Source: a virus. From it: 64,000 bases of DNA. Made by a program: the position numbers and the translations under genes. The notes beneath the pieces were generated by a model. It made no database searches and was not told the origin of the DNA. It was given only the letters and a program-made list of their open reading frames with translations. The first letter of the stretch is position 1; each line of letters starts with the position of its first letter. Positions 18,619-27,488 of this stretch are shown here, piece after piece. The stretch is from positions 62,001 through 126,000 of the IMG/VR virus record IMGVR_UViG_3300042923_000474; one strand, 5' to 3'.

Positions 18619-19270
18619 TTTGGGTCCAGACATCAAACGTCTGTCCCCGCTTACAGACGAGCAGCTTAAAGGCCTTATCGCCTACGCTGACTCGCACACG
18701 ATGTTCCCTGGCAACTTTCCACACATGGGCATCAATGGCCGCGACAATGTCTCGGTCTATCTGCAACACTCGATGTACAAGCAACCGATCCGTGACCGTA
18801 AGGCGCTGCGTGAATTCATGCCGAGCCTGCATGAGAAGGCGATCTTGGAATACTTCTTGGAGTATCCAGCCAAGCGTGGTCACCTTGACCTGCAGACGTA
18901 CTGGATCGGTAAGCGTCCGGCCATGCGCATTGCAGCCTGGTGCCTGTCTGAAGAGGCCACCTTCTACAACTGCCGCAACATTACCAACCCAGCTTTCTCC
19001 ATGGATGAAACCATTCCAGTGGGTGACGTGGTGGCCGATGCCGACCGCATTGAGTTGGTGACGCTGGAGAATGCTGAGTATTGGGCGAACCGTGATGACA
19101 TCATTCGTCAGAACGCGCCGACTGAACATGTCTTCAAGCAAGGCGAAGGTTTCGTTTTCAACTTGAACAACGCGCACGCCGTGCTCAAGCAATCCACCAC
19201 TCAACGCTGGTTCTGCTTGGGGCTGATGATGGCTCCCGACAGTGTCCACGCACCCAAGTCATGGATCTAA
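18605..19270 (+). CDS. Possible oxygenase-fold protein between the two 2OG enzymes
   Basis: A 221-residue protein overlapping the first oxygenase by 14 bases. The C-terminal part, with FNLNNAHAVLKQ and TTQRWFCLGLMM, resembles the distal His...Arg strand pair (H191, R201) of aspartyl/asparaginyl-hydroxylase-like cupins, but no HxD or HxE motif is present upstream. It may be an inactive or divergent member, or a partner subunit for the flanking enzymes. Function is uncertain. Confidence 0.6.
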   Translation: MIKDNLGPDIKRLSPLTDEQLKGLIAYADSHTMFPGNFPHMGINGRDNVSVYLQHSMYKQPIRDRKALREFMPSLHEKAILEYFLEYPAKRGHLDLQTYWIGKRPAMRIAAWCLSEEATFYNCRNITNPAFSMDETIPVGDVVADADRIELVTLENAEYWANRDDIIRQNAPTEHVFKQGEGFVFNLNNAHAVLKQSTTQRWFCLGLMMAPDSVHAPKSWI

Positions 19271-19274
19271 ACAA

Positions 19275-19799
19275 ATGGACTTCGACAAGACATTGGGGTT
19301 TCAATCCATCCCAGGGTTGATCACTCCGGTACTGTGCGACTTGGTTAAGGAAGCCCTCGAACGGTTGCCTGCCCAATACTGGGCCCTGCGCGATGTACTG
19401 GCTCCCGGTCGTGGTTACCCAGGTGAGTCCTGCCGCTACCACTGGGCAGGGCCTAATACGCTCCCTAAAGAGCTTTACCGGTCTTTGCTGGACATTGCCC
19501 CTAAGCATCCAGAACTCGACCTGTACGAGGCCTGTGTGAACCGCTATGAGCCAGGAGACTACATCGGCAGACACCGTGATCGAGACGGCTGCATTCTCAA
19601 CGTCACAGTACCTCTGCAAGCGGATGGCGATGGCCTGCTCGTGGACGATGTGTTTTACCCCGATGTCATTGGCCAAGGCAATCTGTTATACAAGTCTGGT
19701 CCTGCCCATTCAGTGCCGCCTGCCAAGCGCAGTCGTTACGTTTTGATCTTCCTCTATACGGAGAAGCCCCATGATCACCGTTTCCCGCCTGGGCAATAG
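19275..19799 (+). CDS. 2OG-Fe(II) oxygenase, second paralogue
   Basis: A 174-residue protein with the same core as the gene at 18112: HxD at H100-R-D102 (GRHRDRDG), distal H145 (PAHSVPPAKRSRY) and R154. ATG 19275 lies four bases after the previous stop; the site upstream is weak, so translational coupling is likely, although an in-frame GTG at 19242 cannot be excluded. The paralogues differ throughout, so the duplication is old. It overlaps the next gene by 29 bases. Confidence 0.78.
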   Translation: MDFDKTLGFQSIPGLITPVLCDLVKEALERLPAQYWALRDVLAPGRGYPGESCRYHWAGPNTLPKELYRSLLDIAPKHPELDLYEACVNRYEPGDYIGRHRDRDGCILNVTVPLQADGDGLLVDDVFYPDVIGQGNLLYKSGPAHSVPPAKRSRYVLIFLYTEKPHDHRFPPGQ

Positions 19800-20466
19800 C
19801 TGGGCATCTGCCACTGACCCCAAGACAGGTGAGTTGGTATTGATTCATTTGGATAGTCTGCGCCAAGAGGTGAGTGATCCCCTCGAATCGTCCGCTATCG
19901 TTTCGACCTTCAGCTTCTATCGTCGCCCTCAACCGGGTGAAGGTGAAGTGGTCAAGCCTACCGCCGATAACCTCAAGCAGGCCAAGCGCTTCCCTAACGA
20001 AGTGGTTCTGCTGATGGGAATGGCTGACGGCGAGAACCCTGCTCGTTTGTTCGATCAGGTGGTCTACGTGTTGTTTGCGGTGTTGTTCGAAACCCATCCT
20101 CCGATGACGTACGAAGAATATCAGCTGTACCTCAAGCAGACTCCGCGTTACGGTCGCAATTACCTGGCCCTGCCAAACCCATCGAGCCCTACTGGGCGCT
20201 TTGCGGTGTGGAACATCCTCTTCACTCGTACCTACGGCTTGAATGCCGAAGGCGTGTTCACCAAGCTCTCGGCGAAAGCCAAGTATCGCTTTGGTTACAT
20301 GGGCGGTGTGGAAGTGTTCCCAGGCACGATCTACAACTTCCCTCAAGGCTTCATGCTGGAGCGTAGCGTGGAAGGTCATGACTTTATTGAACTCATGGCT
20401 AACCTGCTGACTCTCGCCAGTCAGAGTGAAGACGTGGCCAAGGTTGAGCCGTACTGGGTCAAGTAA
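19771..20466 (+). CDS. Unidentified protein of the fibre run
   Basis: A 231-residue protein starting at ATG 19771 behind GGAG, within the end of the second oxygenase gene. It contains a helical region (FDQVVYVLFAVLFETHPP) that is hydrophobic but not a clear membrane helix, and a Gly/aromatic-rich C-terminus. No motif is recognised. The overlaps link it to the oxygenase genes and the large fibre downstream. Confidence 0.65.
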   Translation: MITVSRLGNSWASATDPKTGELVLIHLDSLRQEVSDPLESSAIVSTFSFYRRPQPGEGEVVKPTADNLKQAKRFPNEVVLLMGMADGENPARLFDQVVYVLFAVLFETHPPMTYEEYQLYLKQTPRYGRNYLALPNPSSPTGRFAVWNILFTRTYGLNAEGVFTKLSAKAKYRFGYMGGVEVFPGTIYNFPQGFMLERSVEGHDFIELMANLLTLASQSEDVAKVEPYWVK

Positions 20467-20470
20467 TGCT

Positions 20471-20505
20471 GCCCCGCTCTCCCCACGGGGAGGGCGGGCG
20501 TATGC
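20471..20505 (+). terminator. Plus-strand hairpin followed by TATGC
   Basis: Stem CCCGCTCTCCCC with GGGGAGGGCGGG (20473-20484 with 20487-20498). The single non-Watson-Crick pair is U.G on the plus strand and would be A.C on the minus strand, so it is built for plus-strand RNA. TATGC follows at 20501-20505. No U-tract. Confidence 0.65.
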
Positions 20506-20534
20506 TATGATTCTCAATCCACAGGAGCAGTCCA

Positions 20535-23500
20535 ATGGCCGCTTACAACGTCTGGTTCGATAAAGAACCTGGCCGCTATACCAGTCCCCAGACCATTGGC
20601 TGGACTGTGTCTGATCAGGTTGACTTCTTTGCCATCTCGCAAGGTGACCTCCCGGCTGCTATTTCCGAGTACATCGCTTACGACACCCTGACCCCACCGA
20701 ACCCTTTCATCGCGGTAACGCAGGACGGTACAGGTAACGTCGTTTATGATGGCGGCTTCCCCAAGTTCATGAATGCGTCAGCTCCACCGGCTGGGATCAA
20801 TGCTTCGATCACTATGGAGTTCCGGGCTACCTGTACGGGCGTAGCTGCTGGTGTCAATGCCTTCTACTACAACGCATTCACCGATCTGGCATGTCTGATT
20901 GCAGCGGGTGACAAGCTCGTGTACGACATGTGGCAGAACAACAGCCTTGCCCGAGCAGGTATTGACGGGGTTACCTCCCTGACCCCACCGGACCCACACT
21001 ACTCATTGCGAGATTGGGAAGGCGGATACATCGTTGACCAGAACGGACTGGCCTCCCATCCTGCAACAGATCTGGGTGGTCGAGCCACTAACCAGTGGTA
21101 TCACCGTGAGTTCGACCTGACTCGCTGTGCAGGCTTCACGTTCAATCGTTGGTCGATGGCCTTCGAAGGCGAGTCTGCGGGCGACTTTGCTTGCCGCTTC
21201 CGTGACGTCTATATCTTGGACAGCGCCGGTCGTATTAAGTACACGTTGTTTAAGGATTCCATGCGTCTGCCGGGGAATTCCTCAACTGAAGTAGGGGCGA
21301 GTGGCTACACCAATCTGGTCAAGCAGCTTTACGACCCACGGGCTCAGTTAGCAGGTTCCTACAAGTACCTGTTCAACGCCGTGCATTTTTGCTCCAACAC
21401 CAAGAAGAACGCGGCGGGTAACAAGAAGATTCTGATCTTGGGTGACCACACCAATGCATCTTCTACCTATGCGGTTAAGAGCACTGACCCTAGTGGCTTC
21501 TTTACCAGCATGACCAACCTGTGTGCGGCGCTCGGCTACACGCCAACGTTCAAGGACTTGGGTGATTATGGTGGCACCCAACTGAATCCAACACTGGCTG
21601 AGTTGGAGCAGTACAGTCTGGTGTTGATGTTCTCTACGGCCTACCACCAGCAGAACGCTCCACTGATTACTCCGGCAGCTGTGGATGCGTTTGTGGCGTA
21701 TCGTTCGGCGGGTAGCGGCATTATCCTGATCACCGACCATGGCAGTGCCGTGATTACCGACATCGCCCAAGTCAACCAACAGGTGGCTACATCGGCGGGC
21801 TTCTACGGTACCTGTAACCGGATTGCCACGCGTTTCGGTGCATGGTTCACTGGTAACTTTGACCGCTCTCCGGTTAACGTAGGTTTCCTGCGTTCGACGT
21901 ATGGCGAGCATCCTCTCTGGGCGGGGCTGGCCAACGATGAAAGTATCATTGCCGGGGGCTCTGAATCCAAGGTAATGATCAGTCCCTTCACCAAGTACAC
22001 CAAGACCTCCCTGCCTCCGGCGATCTCACTGCAGACGCCGCAGCGTAAAGTGGTTCAGGTAACGGCCAAGCTGAAGAACGGTGAGGCTGAAACCTTCCGA
22101 GTGGTGTTCATCTACGGTGACGGTTCGCTGATTAAGTGGACGGCTGACGGCAGCACCGAAGTGACCAGCGTCGACATCAAGTGGGCATGGACCATGTTCC
22201 TCGATCTGAAGTTCGACACGGCAGGATTAGGTACGCTGACAGGTTCCATTTACAAGAACACCACCAAGATCGGCGAGATCCTTTCGTCCGACGACGGCGA
22301 TGTTAAGGTAACCTGGTATTCGGGTGCCGTCTCCAACCACACCTTCTTGAATGGGGATGTGTTGCGGGCGGCTCTGGAAAACCCAATCAGTGCTTCTGCC
22401 AGTGTGGCGATCAGTCGCTGGAACTTGGAACAACTCAAGGGGCGTTCCAAAGCAGAGATTGCTCAGCTGATCAGTCACAAGTACGGGGCTGACACCGTAG
22501 CGGGTCCAGAAGCCAAGTTCCCACAGCGAGCCATTCGTGCTGCGGGGCGTGGTGTTCGTTCCATCTTGCCGAAGGATGCCATCATTGATGGTTACGGTAA
22601 GGTGCTGGACTGGGTGAGTGCAGGTCAGATCATCCGCATGCTCAAGGAGTTCGCCAAGGGTAACTTCCCACGGGTTCCGCTGAACGTTCTACTGTACGAG
22701 GACCAAGCGAAAGCCAACGTGGCCATGGCCAACTTCACCCCACCCACGCCTAAGCAGATCTTCGACACATGGGGTCGCTTCTCGAATCAGGAATGGTACG
22801 AGCCTGGGGTTGTTCCGCCTGCTGGTTCTGAGGCGGCTGGCTGGTCGTGGGATGCAGCTTCCAACAGTGCCAAGTCCACGGTCAACTCTGCGAGCACGAT
22901 TGGTTTTGTGTCCAAAGAGAAGGTAGAGGAATACATCCACGATGTGACCTTCACCTCCAGCAATGCTGACGACGATTCCATCTGCGTGGTGATTGCTGCT
23001 GCGAAGACGGGTAATCTGGTTGAGCACTTGACGTTGGTGGCAAGCCCTGGTGGTTACGGCACTGCACCGATCATGTTGGTGTACAACCTCGCTACAACGG
23101 GTGCCAAAACACTGGTAGAGCGTAACGTCATTGCGTTCGGTACACCTAACAGTGGGCTGACGCCATGGAGCGGTCGATCCATCCGGGTTAACATCAACCG
23201 TCGTGGGTCAAGCGTTACCATCGGCTACACGAACTGGAACGACCCATTGGGCCCGATCGTGGATACCTTCACGTTCGACATGACCAGCGAACCTTTACTG
23301 CACAACCTCTTGGGGCCACAGCAGTACGGCTACGGTGCCATGTCTCAACCTGATGTGACGTTCAAGAACATCCAGTTCTATGGCGGGGTGATGCTGCAGA
23401 CACTGACCGTAGCTTCGACGGGTGCGGTGTATCGTTGGAACGGTTCGGCTTGGGCTCCGGTAAACGGGGTTAAGTTGAAGGATGTGTACGGGACGCAGCG

Positions 23501-24014
23501 TAAGTTGATCTCGTACCTGACAACGCAAGAGTTCTACATCGACAAGAATGGGGTGGTGACTAAACTGACCGACCCTGCTCCCATGTTGTTGTCCCCTCTG
23601 GTGAACTCCGCCTTCAAGAACCCTGTAACCAATGCGGTGTTGTCGCCACAGTACAAGGTTTACTCGGCCAGCTACGGGTGGCAATCTCTGCCGGCTAACC
23701 TGACGATGTATTACTACGCGGACATGTACTTCCCAGCGGGAGACTACTGGTTCATCGGTGCTGCGGATGATCAGTTGACTGTCGAGATTGATGGGGTGGT
23801 GTATGGAAATCTGGGTGGTGGTTATGTAGAAGGAGCCGCTGTTCAGAAATTCAAAGTCACACTCACTGCAGGTACACACAAGTTGAAACTGACTAACGTG
23901 AACGTCCCTGCTGGTACGCCTGGGTATTGGTACATGTTGATCCTCAACAGTGCAGGTGCCATATTCCACGAGCCTACTCCGGGCACTTGGAAAACACTCG
24001 ACGCAATCGGGTAA
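20535..24014 (+). CDS. Giant tail fibre/adhesin with amidotransferase-like and PA14-like domains
   Basis: A 1159-residue protein behind CAGGAG. N-terminal beta-rich part (1-280). Residues about 290-475 form an alpha/beta domain (KKILILGDHTN, YSLVLMFSTAYHQ, SGIILITDHG) like ThuA/class I amidotransferase-like folds; the usual nucleophile Cys is not evident, so it may be a binding domain. A short LKGRSKAEIAQLI module near 635 matches the other fibres. Lectin-like beta domains follow. Residues about 1040-1150 resemble a PA14/GLEYA sugar-binding domain (AGDYWFIGAADDQLTVEIDG). Probably a receptor-binding tail protein. Confidence 0.68.
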   Translation: MAAYNVWFDKEPGRYTSPQTIGWTVSDQVDFFAISQGDLPAAISEYIAYDTLTPPNPFIAVTQDGTGNVVYDGGFPKFMNASAPPAGINASITMEFRATCTGVAAGVNAFYYNAFTDLACLIAAGDKLVYDMWQNNSLARAGIDGVTSLTPPDPHYSLRDWEGGYIVDQNGLASHPATDLGGRATNQWYHREFDLTRCAGFTFNRWSMAFEGESAGDFACRFRDVYILDSAGRIKYTLFKDSMRLPGNSSTEVGASGYTNLVKQLYDPRAQLAGSYKYLFNAVHFCSNTKKNAAGNKKILILGDHTNASSTYAVKSTDPSGFFTSMTNLCAALGYTPTFKDLGDYGGTQLNPTLAELEQYSLVLMFSTAYHQQNAPLITPAAVDAFVAYRSAGSGIILITDHGSAVITDIAQVNQQVATSAGFYGTCNRIATRFGAWFTGNFDRSPVNVGFLRSTYGEHPLWAGLANDESIIAGGSESKVMISPFTKYTKTSLPPAISLQTPQRKVVQVTAKLKNGEAETFRVVFIYGDGSLIKWTADGSTEVTSVDIKWAWTMFLDLKFDTAGLGTLTGSIYKNTTKIGEILSSDDGDVKVTWYSGAVSNHTFLNGDVLRAALENPISASASVAISRWNLEQLKGRSKAEIAQLISHKYGADTVAGPEAKFPQRAIRAAGRGVRSILPKDAIIDGYGKVLDWVSAGQIIRMLKEFAKGNFPRVPLNVLLYEDQAKANVAMANFTPPTPKQIFDTWGRFSNQEWYEPGVVPPAGSEAAGWSWDAASNSAKSTVNSASTIGFVSKEKVEEYIHDVTFTSSNADDDSICVVIAAAKTGNLVEHLTLVASPGGYGTAPIMLVYNLATTGAKTLVERNVIAFGTPNSGLTPWSGRSIRVNINRRGSSVTIGYTNWNDPLGPIVDTFTFDMTSEPLLHNLLGPQQYGYGAMSQPDVTFKNIQFYGGVMLQTLTVASTGAVYRWNGSAWAPVNGVKLKDVYGTQRKLISYLTTQEFYIDKNGVVTKLTDPAPMLLSPLVNSAFKNPVTNAVLSPQYKVYSASYGWQSLPANLTMYYYADMYFPAGDYWFIGAADDQLTVEIDGVVYGNLGGGYVEGAAVQKFKVTLTAGTHKLKLTNVNVPAGTPGYWYMLILNSAGAIFHEPTPGTWKTLDAIG

Positions 24015-24016
24015 CA

Positions 24017-24063
24017 GCATAGACCCCCTGCCCGCAATGGGCAGGGGGCTTGTGCCTTTATGC
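24017..24063. terminator. Bidirectional hairpin with GCATAG/TATGC flanks
   Basis: A perfect 10-bp stem CCCCCTGCCC (24024-24033 with 24039-24048), loop GCAAT, lies between the convergent fibre and endolysin genes. TATGC (24059-24063) overlaps the endolysin stop codon. No U-tract. Confidence 0.75.
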
Positions 24064-24798
24064 TGCTTCCAGAACGTTGCCTGGTTTCAAGCCTTCGGCC
24101 ATCATGGCTTTCAGTTTGACCAGACATTCACCGCGAGTGATCGCGCCGTCTTTGTTCACGTCCAGACCCGAGTTCTGACGGTAGGTGGTAGGACGGCTGT
24201 TCTGATCCCAGAGGATGTAGTCGTCCGACTGACCCACGCCACGCGGCCAGAGAATAGCCATGTACAGGTCACCCAGGTTCTTCAACTTGCCAGTGTACGG
24301 CATGAAGTATTTGAGCACGTAATCCAGCTGCTCCTCTGCCGACATCTTGGCCAGTTTGGCACAGGCTTCGATACCCGCTGCTTTCTTCTGGGCATCAGAC
24401 ATCTTGGCGATGGCCGCTGGCGTGTTGAAGTAGGCAATCGCGGTAGCCGGCATGAACTGAATCAAACCAGTAGCGCCAGAGCCTGCCTTGTTCACTACGG
24501 AAGCCGAGAAGGTACGACCCGACTCCCACGCGATACAGGTCATGAGATCGGACAGGCCAGCAGGTGGCATGTTCAATGCGGCGACAATGTTACGGGCCTT
24601 GTCGAGGAAGGGTTTGGAAACCTTCGCACCCCATGCAATTTGCATTGGTTTAGTTCCTGTTTGAGTTTGTTGAACAATCCCGATTGCCCGATCAAAGGCG
24701 CCTTGGGACCCACTACCCCACAGCCCGTCAATGTCGCCCGTATAAAGGCCAACAGTCGCCAGACCACGTTGCAATTCTTTGAATGTTTCTTTAGACAT
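24058..24798 (-). CDS. Modular endolysin: peptidoglycan-binding plus lytic transglycosylase
   Basis: A 246-residue soluble endolysin of the phiKZ gp144 type. The N-terminal peptidoglycan-binding repeat (LQRGLATVGLYTGDIDGLWG, about 8-40) precedes an SLT transglycosylase-like domain with its catalytic Glu in AWESGRTF and the GATGLIQFMPATA signature. A C-terminal DVNKDGAI segment looks like an EF-hand loop. ATG 24798 follows GGAG at ideal spacing; a GTG five codons upstream is inside the ribosome site. No signal peptide, so export needs a holin. It cleaves the glycan backbone. Transcribed alone on the minus strand. Confidence 0.85.
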   Translation of the reverse strand: MSKETFKELQRGLATVGLYTGDIDGLWGSGSQGAFDRAIGIVQQTQTGTKPMQIAWGAKVSKPFLDKARNIVAALNMPPAGLSDLMTCIAWESGRTFSASVVNKAGSGATGLIQFMPATAIAYFNTPAAIAKMSDAQKKAAGIEACAKLAKMSAEEQLDYVLKYFMPYTGKLKNLGDLYMAILWPRGVGQSDDYILWDQNSRPTTYRQNSGLDVNKDGAITRGECLVKLKAMMAEGLKPGNVLEAA

Positions 24799-24833
24799 GT
24801 AAGTCTCCTTCACCAGTCACAGAATAGCCCTAG

Positions 24834-24839
24834 CTATAA
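24834..24839 (+). promoter_or_regulatory. CTATAA motif in divergent gap
   Basis: CTATAA lies in the 58-base gap between the endolysin (minus) and the next gene (plus), 18 bases before the plus-strand ATG. It matches the motif found in three other divergent gaps. Confidence 0.35.
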
Positions 24840-24856
24840 GAAACTAGGAGCAAACC

Positions 24857-25339
24857 ATGAAGAATGACCTTACTATCTTCCACGACGCATCTGGCAACCC
24901 TACTCAGGTATTGATGTCGTGGGTGGAATATCAGAAGCTTTTATCCGGCAAACCCAAACTGGATGGAGCGGCACTGCAGACTAACCCTAACGAGATTCGT
25001 CTACCGGGTGCTGGTAACTATGCACTTAATGTTGTTGACTTGGTTGCTCGGTTAAAGACTTGGGGGTTTTCCATCATCCCCATCTGTGCCAGAGCCAAGA
25101 AGCTTACCGAGTTTGAGGGTTATGAAAAGAACTCTCTGGAGTACGTCATTCGTGCCGACATCCTTGGCCCAGAATCACCTTACCACAACACCATGCAATG
25201 TACGACGTTGGTCATAGAGGCCTTGGTACACAGCGGGTGGTTTGAGCGATGTAAGGACAAGGGCCCACGGTATTCCGATGGTCGACCTTTTGTTGAAACG
25301 TACTACCGCGCAGTAATGTGTCTAAAAATTAAAGACTAG
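24857..25339 (+). CDS. Unknown protein with Phd/YefM-antitoxin-like N-terminus
   Basis: A 160-residue protein that opens the small-gene run, divergent from the endolysin. Residues 5-30 (FHDASGNPTQVLMSWVEYQKLL) resemble the dimerising beta-hairpin and helix of Phd/YefM-family antitoxins, but the remaining 130 residues do not fit an antitoxin and no toxin gene is adjacent. The C-terminal part has several conserved-looking Cys and aromatic residues. ATG 24857 follows CTAGGAG. Likely an early or middle gene of unknown role. Confidence 0.65.
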   Translation: MKNDLTIFHDASGNPTQVLMSWVEYQKLLSGKPKLDGAALQTNPNEIRLPGAGNYALNVVDLVARLKTWGFSIIPICARAKKLTEFEGYEKNSLEYVIRADILGPESPYHNTMQCTTLVIEALVHSGWFERCKDKGPRYSDGRPFVETYYRAVMCLKIKD

Positions 25340-25349
25340 GGAGATGGCA

Positions 25350-25658
25350 ATGAGTAACATGTTTTGGATGGCGGCTGGTGGTTTGGTTCTGGCGATGGTC
25401 CTGTTGTTTGGCGCACTGCTGGTGGTGCAGTTGTCGGCTCGGGTGCGATACATCCCGTATTCGATTCCAGAAGGAGACTACGCCATCAGTGGAATAACGG
25501 CCAATCATTTCCGATTCTCTGGCTCTGTAAAAACTGACGACGTACATGATCACAAAGGAGCCGAATGGGCTATCCGTGCGTGGGCGTTCAGGCGTGGTGT
25601 TAAGGTTAAAGTAATCACGCACATTGCAAGTGGAAAGCTTATCTACGAACGTAAGTAA
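25350..25658 (+). CDS. Small membrane-anchored protein (family shared with 27642, 30540, 30911)
   Basis: A 102-residue protein with an N-terminal membrane helix (about residues 5-27) and a basic C-terminal domain ending WAIRAWAFRRGVKVKV...GKLIYE. The ATG at 25350 has GGGAG six bases upstream; the ATG six bases earlier overlaps this site. Three other genes in the next 6 kb share this plan (one N-terminal helix, about 70-residue tail domain ending with an I/W-rich helix, basic residues, then two strands), so it appears to be a local paralogue family. Confidence 0.65.
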   Translation: MSNMFWMAAGGLVLAMVLLFGALLVVQLSARVRYIPYSIPEGDYAISGITANHFRFSGSVKTDDVHDHKGAEWAIRAWAFRRGVKVKVITHIASGKLIYERK

Positions 25659-25768
25659 CAAAGGCTCAGCTGTATGTATTGAGGAACACGGCGTTAAATC
25701 CATTGGCGTGGCTCAGTCGACACCTCGCAACATCTCCTACTACAGCAGCACCTATCGAGACAACCACC

Positions 25769-27337
25769 ATGCAAAAGATTGCAGCTTTCGTAAGCAAGAC
25801 CAACCAGGATTGGCTAATCCCAATCAATGAGTTGAAGACACTGGACACGGGTATTTGCGATATCCTCAACTTCCAGCGTATGACACAAGACGATGAGTTC
25901 GCAGGCGACATCCTGTACGGTTGGTCCGAAGGCATTGCCGACAACCGTAAACACTGCGTAGCGCCATTGGTGCACGTACTGGTTAGCGAACGTCTGTCTC
26001 ACGCTGTCATGAGCAACTACGGCGAAGACAAGCAGCTGCCAGCCGTGTTCATCATGCCGAGCACTCCTCGCAGCATGGATTGGGTCATTGTACTGCATTT
26101 GTTCGCGTACAAGCGTCCGCAAGAATTCGCATTCACCGAGAGCCGTGGTCTGCTTAAGGTGAATCAAGAGAGTCCGGTCTACAGGCACTGGGCTGCCGAG
26201 CGTGTATCCCATGAGTGGCTAGGTGATACCGCTGCCCCTAACTTCTGCTATGGCCTGTTCCCGACCATGCCCCGACCTGCACCCCTCGGCGTCGATAAAG
26301 ACCTGACGGTGGAAGTGGCTCACGGTGGCATGATCTGTCGCGAATACTGGGCAGACTGGGTGTTCAACTACCATCATGGCAAAACCGCTGCCATCACGGT
26401 CGACTCTGTGGTTTCCCAAGTGCAGGAAGTCGAAGAGCGCATCCGCAAGATTGGTGGAACAGAGCGCCTTCTTAAGGTCATGCCATCGGACAGCGACGAG
26501 TTCCGTCTGGACATTCTTCGTGCTACTGGCCGCGATCTACTGGAAGCCATGCGCAGAGCTAAGCTGTCTGACCTGATTGTGTTCTTCTCCCAGGCAGGCG
26601 AACTGCGCTACGTGGCCGACCCAGAAGGTCATCTGATCGATACCGACTCCGGCGCTGGTGCAGAGATTGCTGCTGCTGTACTTGCAGCGGGTAGCCGAAC
26701 GACTGGTGATGGCATTGATACCGTGTCTGATAAACTAATGGTGGTCAGGCCAGCAGACACTGCACATTACAAGGAACAGGTCCAGCGGGTATTGGGCTCT
26801 CCAAAGTATCTGTCGGTGTTTACCACGGCCAAACAGTACGGCTTAACCCTGGAGTTCAGTCAGTCCGGTAAACTGGTTAGTCTGCGTGATGGGGCAGGTA
26901 ATCTGGCTGACATGCGCGGTGGTTGGGGGTTGCACTTGGTTGAGTTGTGTACCCAGGCAGCAGCGTCCAAGCGCGTCGTTGAGGTCGTCCCGGTCGGGAC
27001 CAAACTTAAGGCCGAGTTCTACGACCTGGCACAGTTCATCGGCAAGAACCGTCCCCTTAAAGGCATGGCCGACATTCCAACTCAGACTCGTCTGGGCAAT
27101 AAAGAGGCGTACCACTACCCTCCATACTGCTCACCGATTCAGGGCATTCTGGAAAAGTCACAGACCCTGCAATACGCTCAGGAAGCTGGGTTGGTGATCG
27201 TCACCTTGAACGACGACTTCCAGCAGCTGGTCACAATCTGTGATTCGTCAGGCCATGAGATCTGTATCTCTCGCGGGATGGGCAATGACATTGCTCGTGC
27301 CTTCGGTGGGGTCGTCGGACGCACCGCTCAGAAGTAA
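25769..27337 (+). CDS. Unidentified 522-residue protein
   Basis: Start ATG 25769 is chosen because the extra 30 residues from a start at 25679 look unlike coding sequence; the ribosome site is weak either way. The protein is soluble and alpha/beta. It begins with a 200-residue part rich in aromatic residues, then a helical linker (residues 215-240), then a Gly-rich half. No catalytic signature is recognised. It is the only large gene in the small-gene run and is followed by a hairpin. The 110 bases before it hold no convincing gene. Confidence 0.68.
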   Translation: MQKIAAFVSKTNQDWLIPINELKTLDTGICDILNFQRMTQDDEFAGDILYGWSEGIADNRKHCVAPLVHVLVSERLSHAVMSNYGEDKQLPAVFIMPSTPRSMDWVIVLHLFAYKRPQEFAFTESRGLLKVNQESPVYRHWAAERVSHEWLGDTAAPNFCYGLFPTMPRPAPLGVDKDLTVEVAHGGMICREYWADWVFNYHHGKTAAITVDSVVSQVQEVEERIRKIGGTERLLKVMPSDSDEFRLDILRATGRDLLEAMRRAKLSDLIVFFSQAGELRYVADPEGHLIDTDSGAGAEIAAAVLAAGSRTTGDGIDTVSDKLMVVRPADTAHYKEQVQRVLGSPKYLSVFTTAKQYGLTLEFSQSGKLVSLRDGAGNLADMRGGWGLHLVELCTQAAASKRVVEVVPVGTKLKAEFYDLAQFIGKNRPLKGMADIPTQTRLGNKEAYHYPPYCSPIQGILEKSQTLQYAQEAGLVIVTLNDDFQQLVTICDSSGHEICISRGMGNDIARAFGGVVGRTAQK

Positions 27338-27357
27338 GTAATACCACGCCAATGGCG

Positions 27358-27395
27358 CCCCCTAGTCTCCTAATTGGGGGCTAGGGGGTGTATGC
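27358..27395 (+). terminator. Plus-strand hairpin followed by TATGC
   Basis: CCCCCTAG/CTAGGGGG (27358-27365 with 27381-27388) with an imperfect inner stem, followed by TATGCC at 27391. Co-directional gap. No U-tract. Confidence 0.6.
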
Positions 27396-27405
27396 CGTTA
27401 TGTGC

Positions 27406-27435
27406 GATTTAACTGATTTTCAAACCTACATTACC
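27406..27435 (+). promoter_or_regulatory. Promoter-like element, copy 1
   Basis: A 30-base stretch with GATTTAACT at its start, AACCTA in the middle and TACC at its end, matching a second copy at 30446-30475 at 23 of 30 positions with no gap. It lies 53 bases upstream of the 47-residue gene. The rest of the 150-base gap holds only the hairpin and leader. Confidence 0.5.
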
Positions 27436-27488
27436 AACATGAAGCGCGTCAATAAGCTTCTTCATTATCCACAGAAAGGAGTCTAGTT

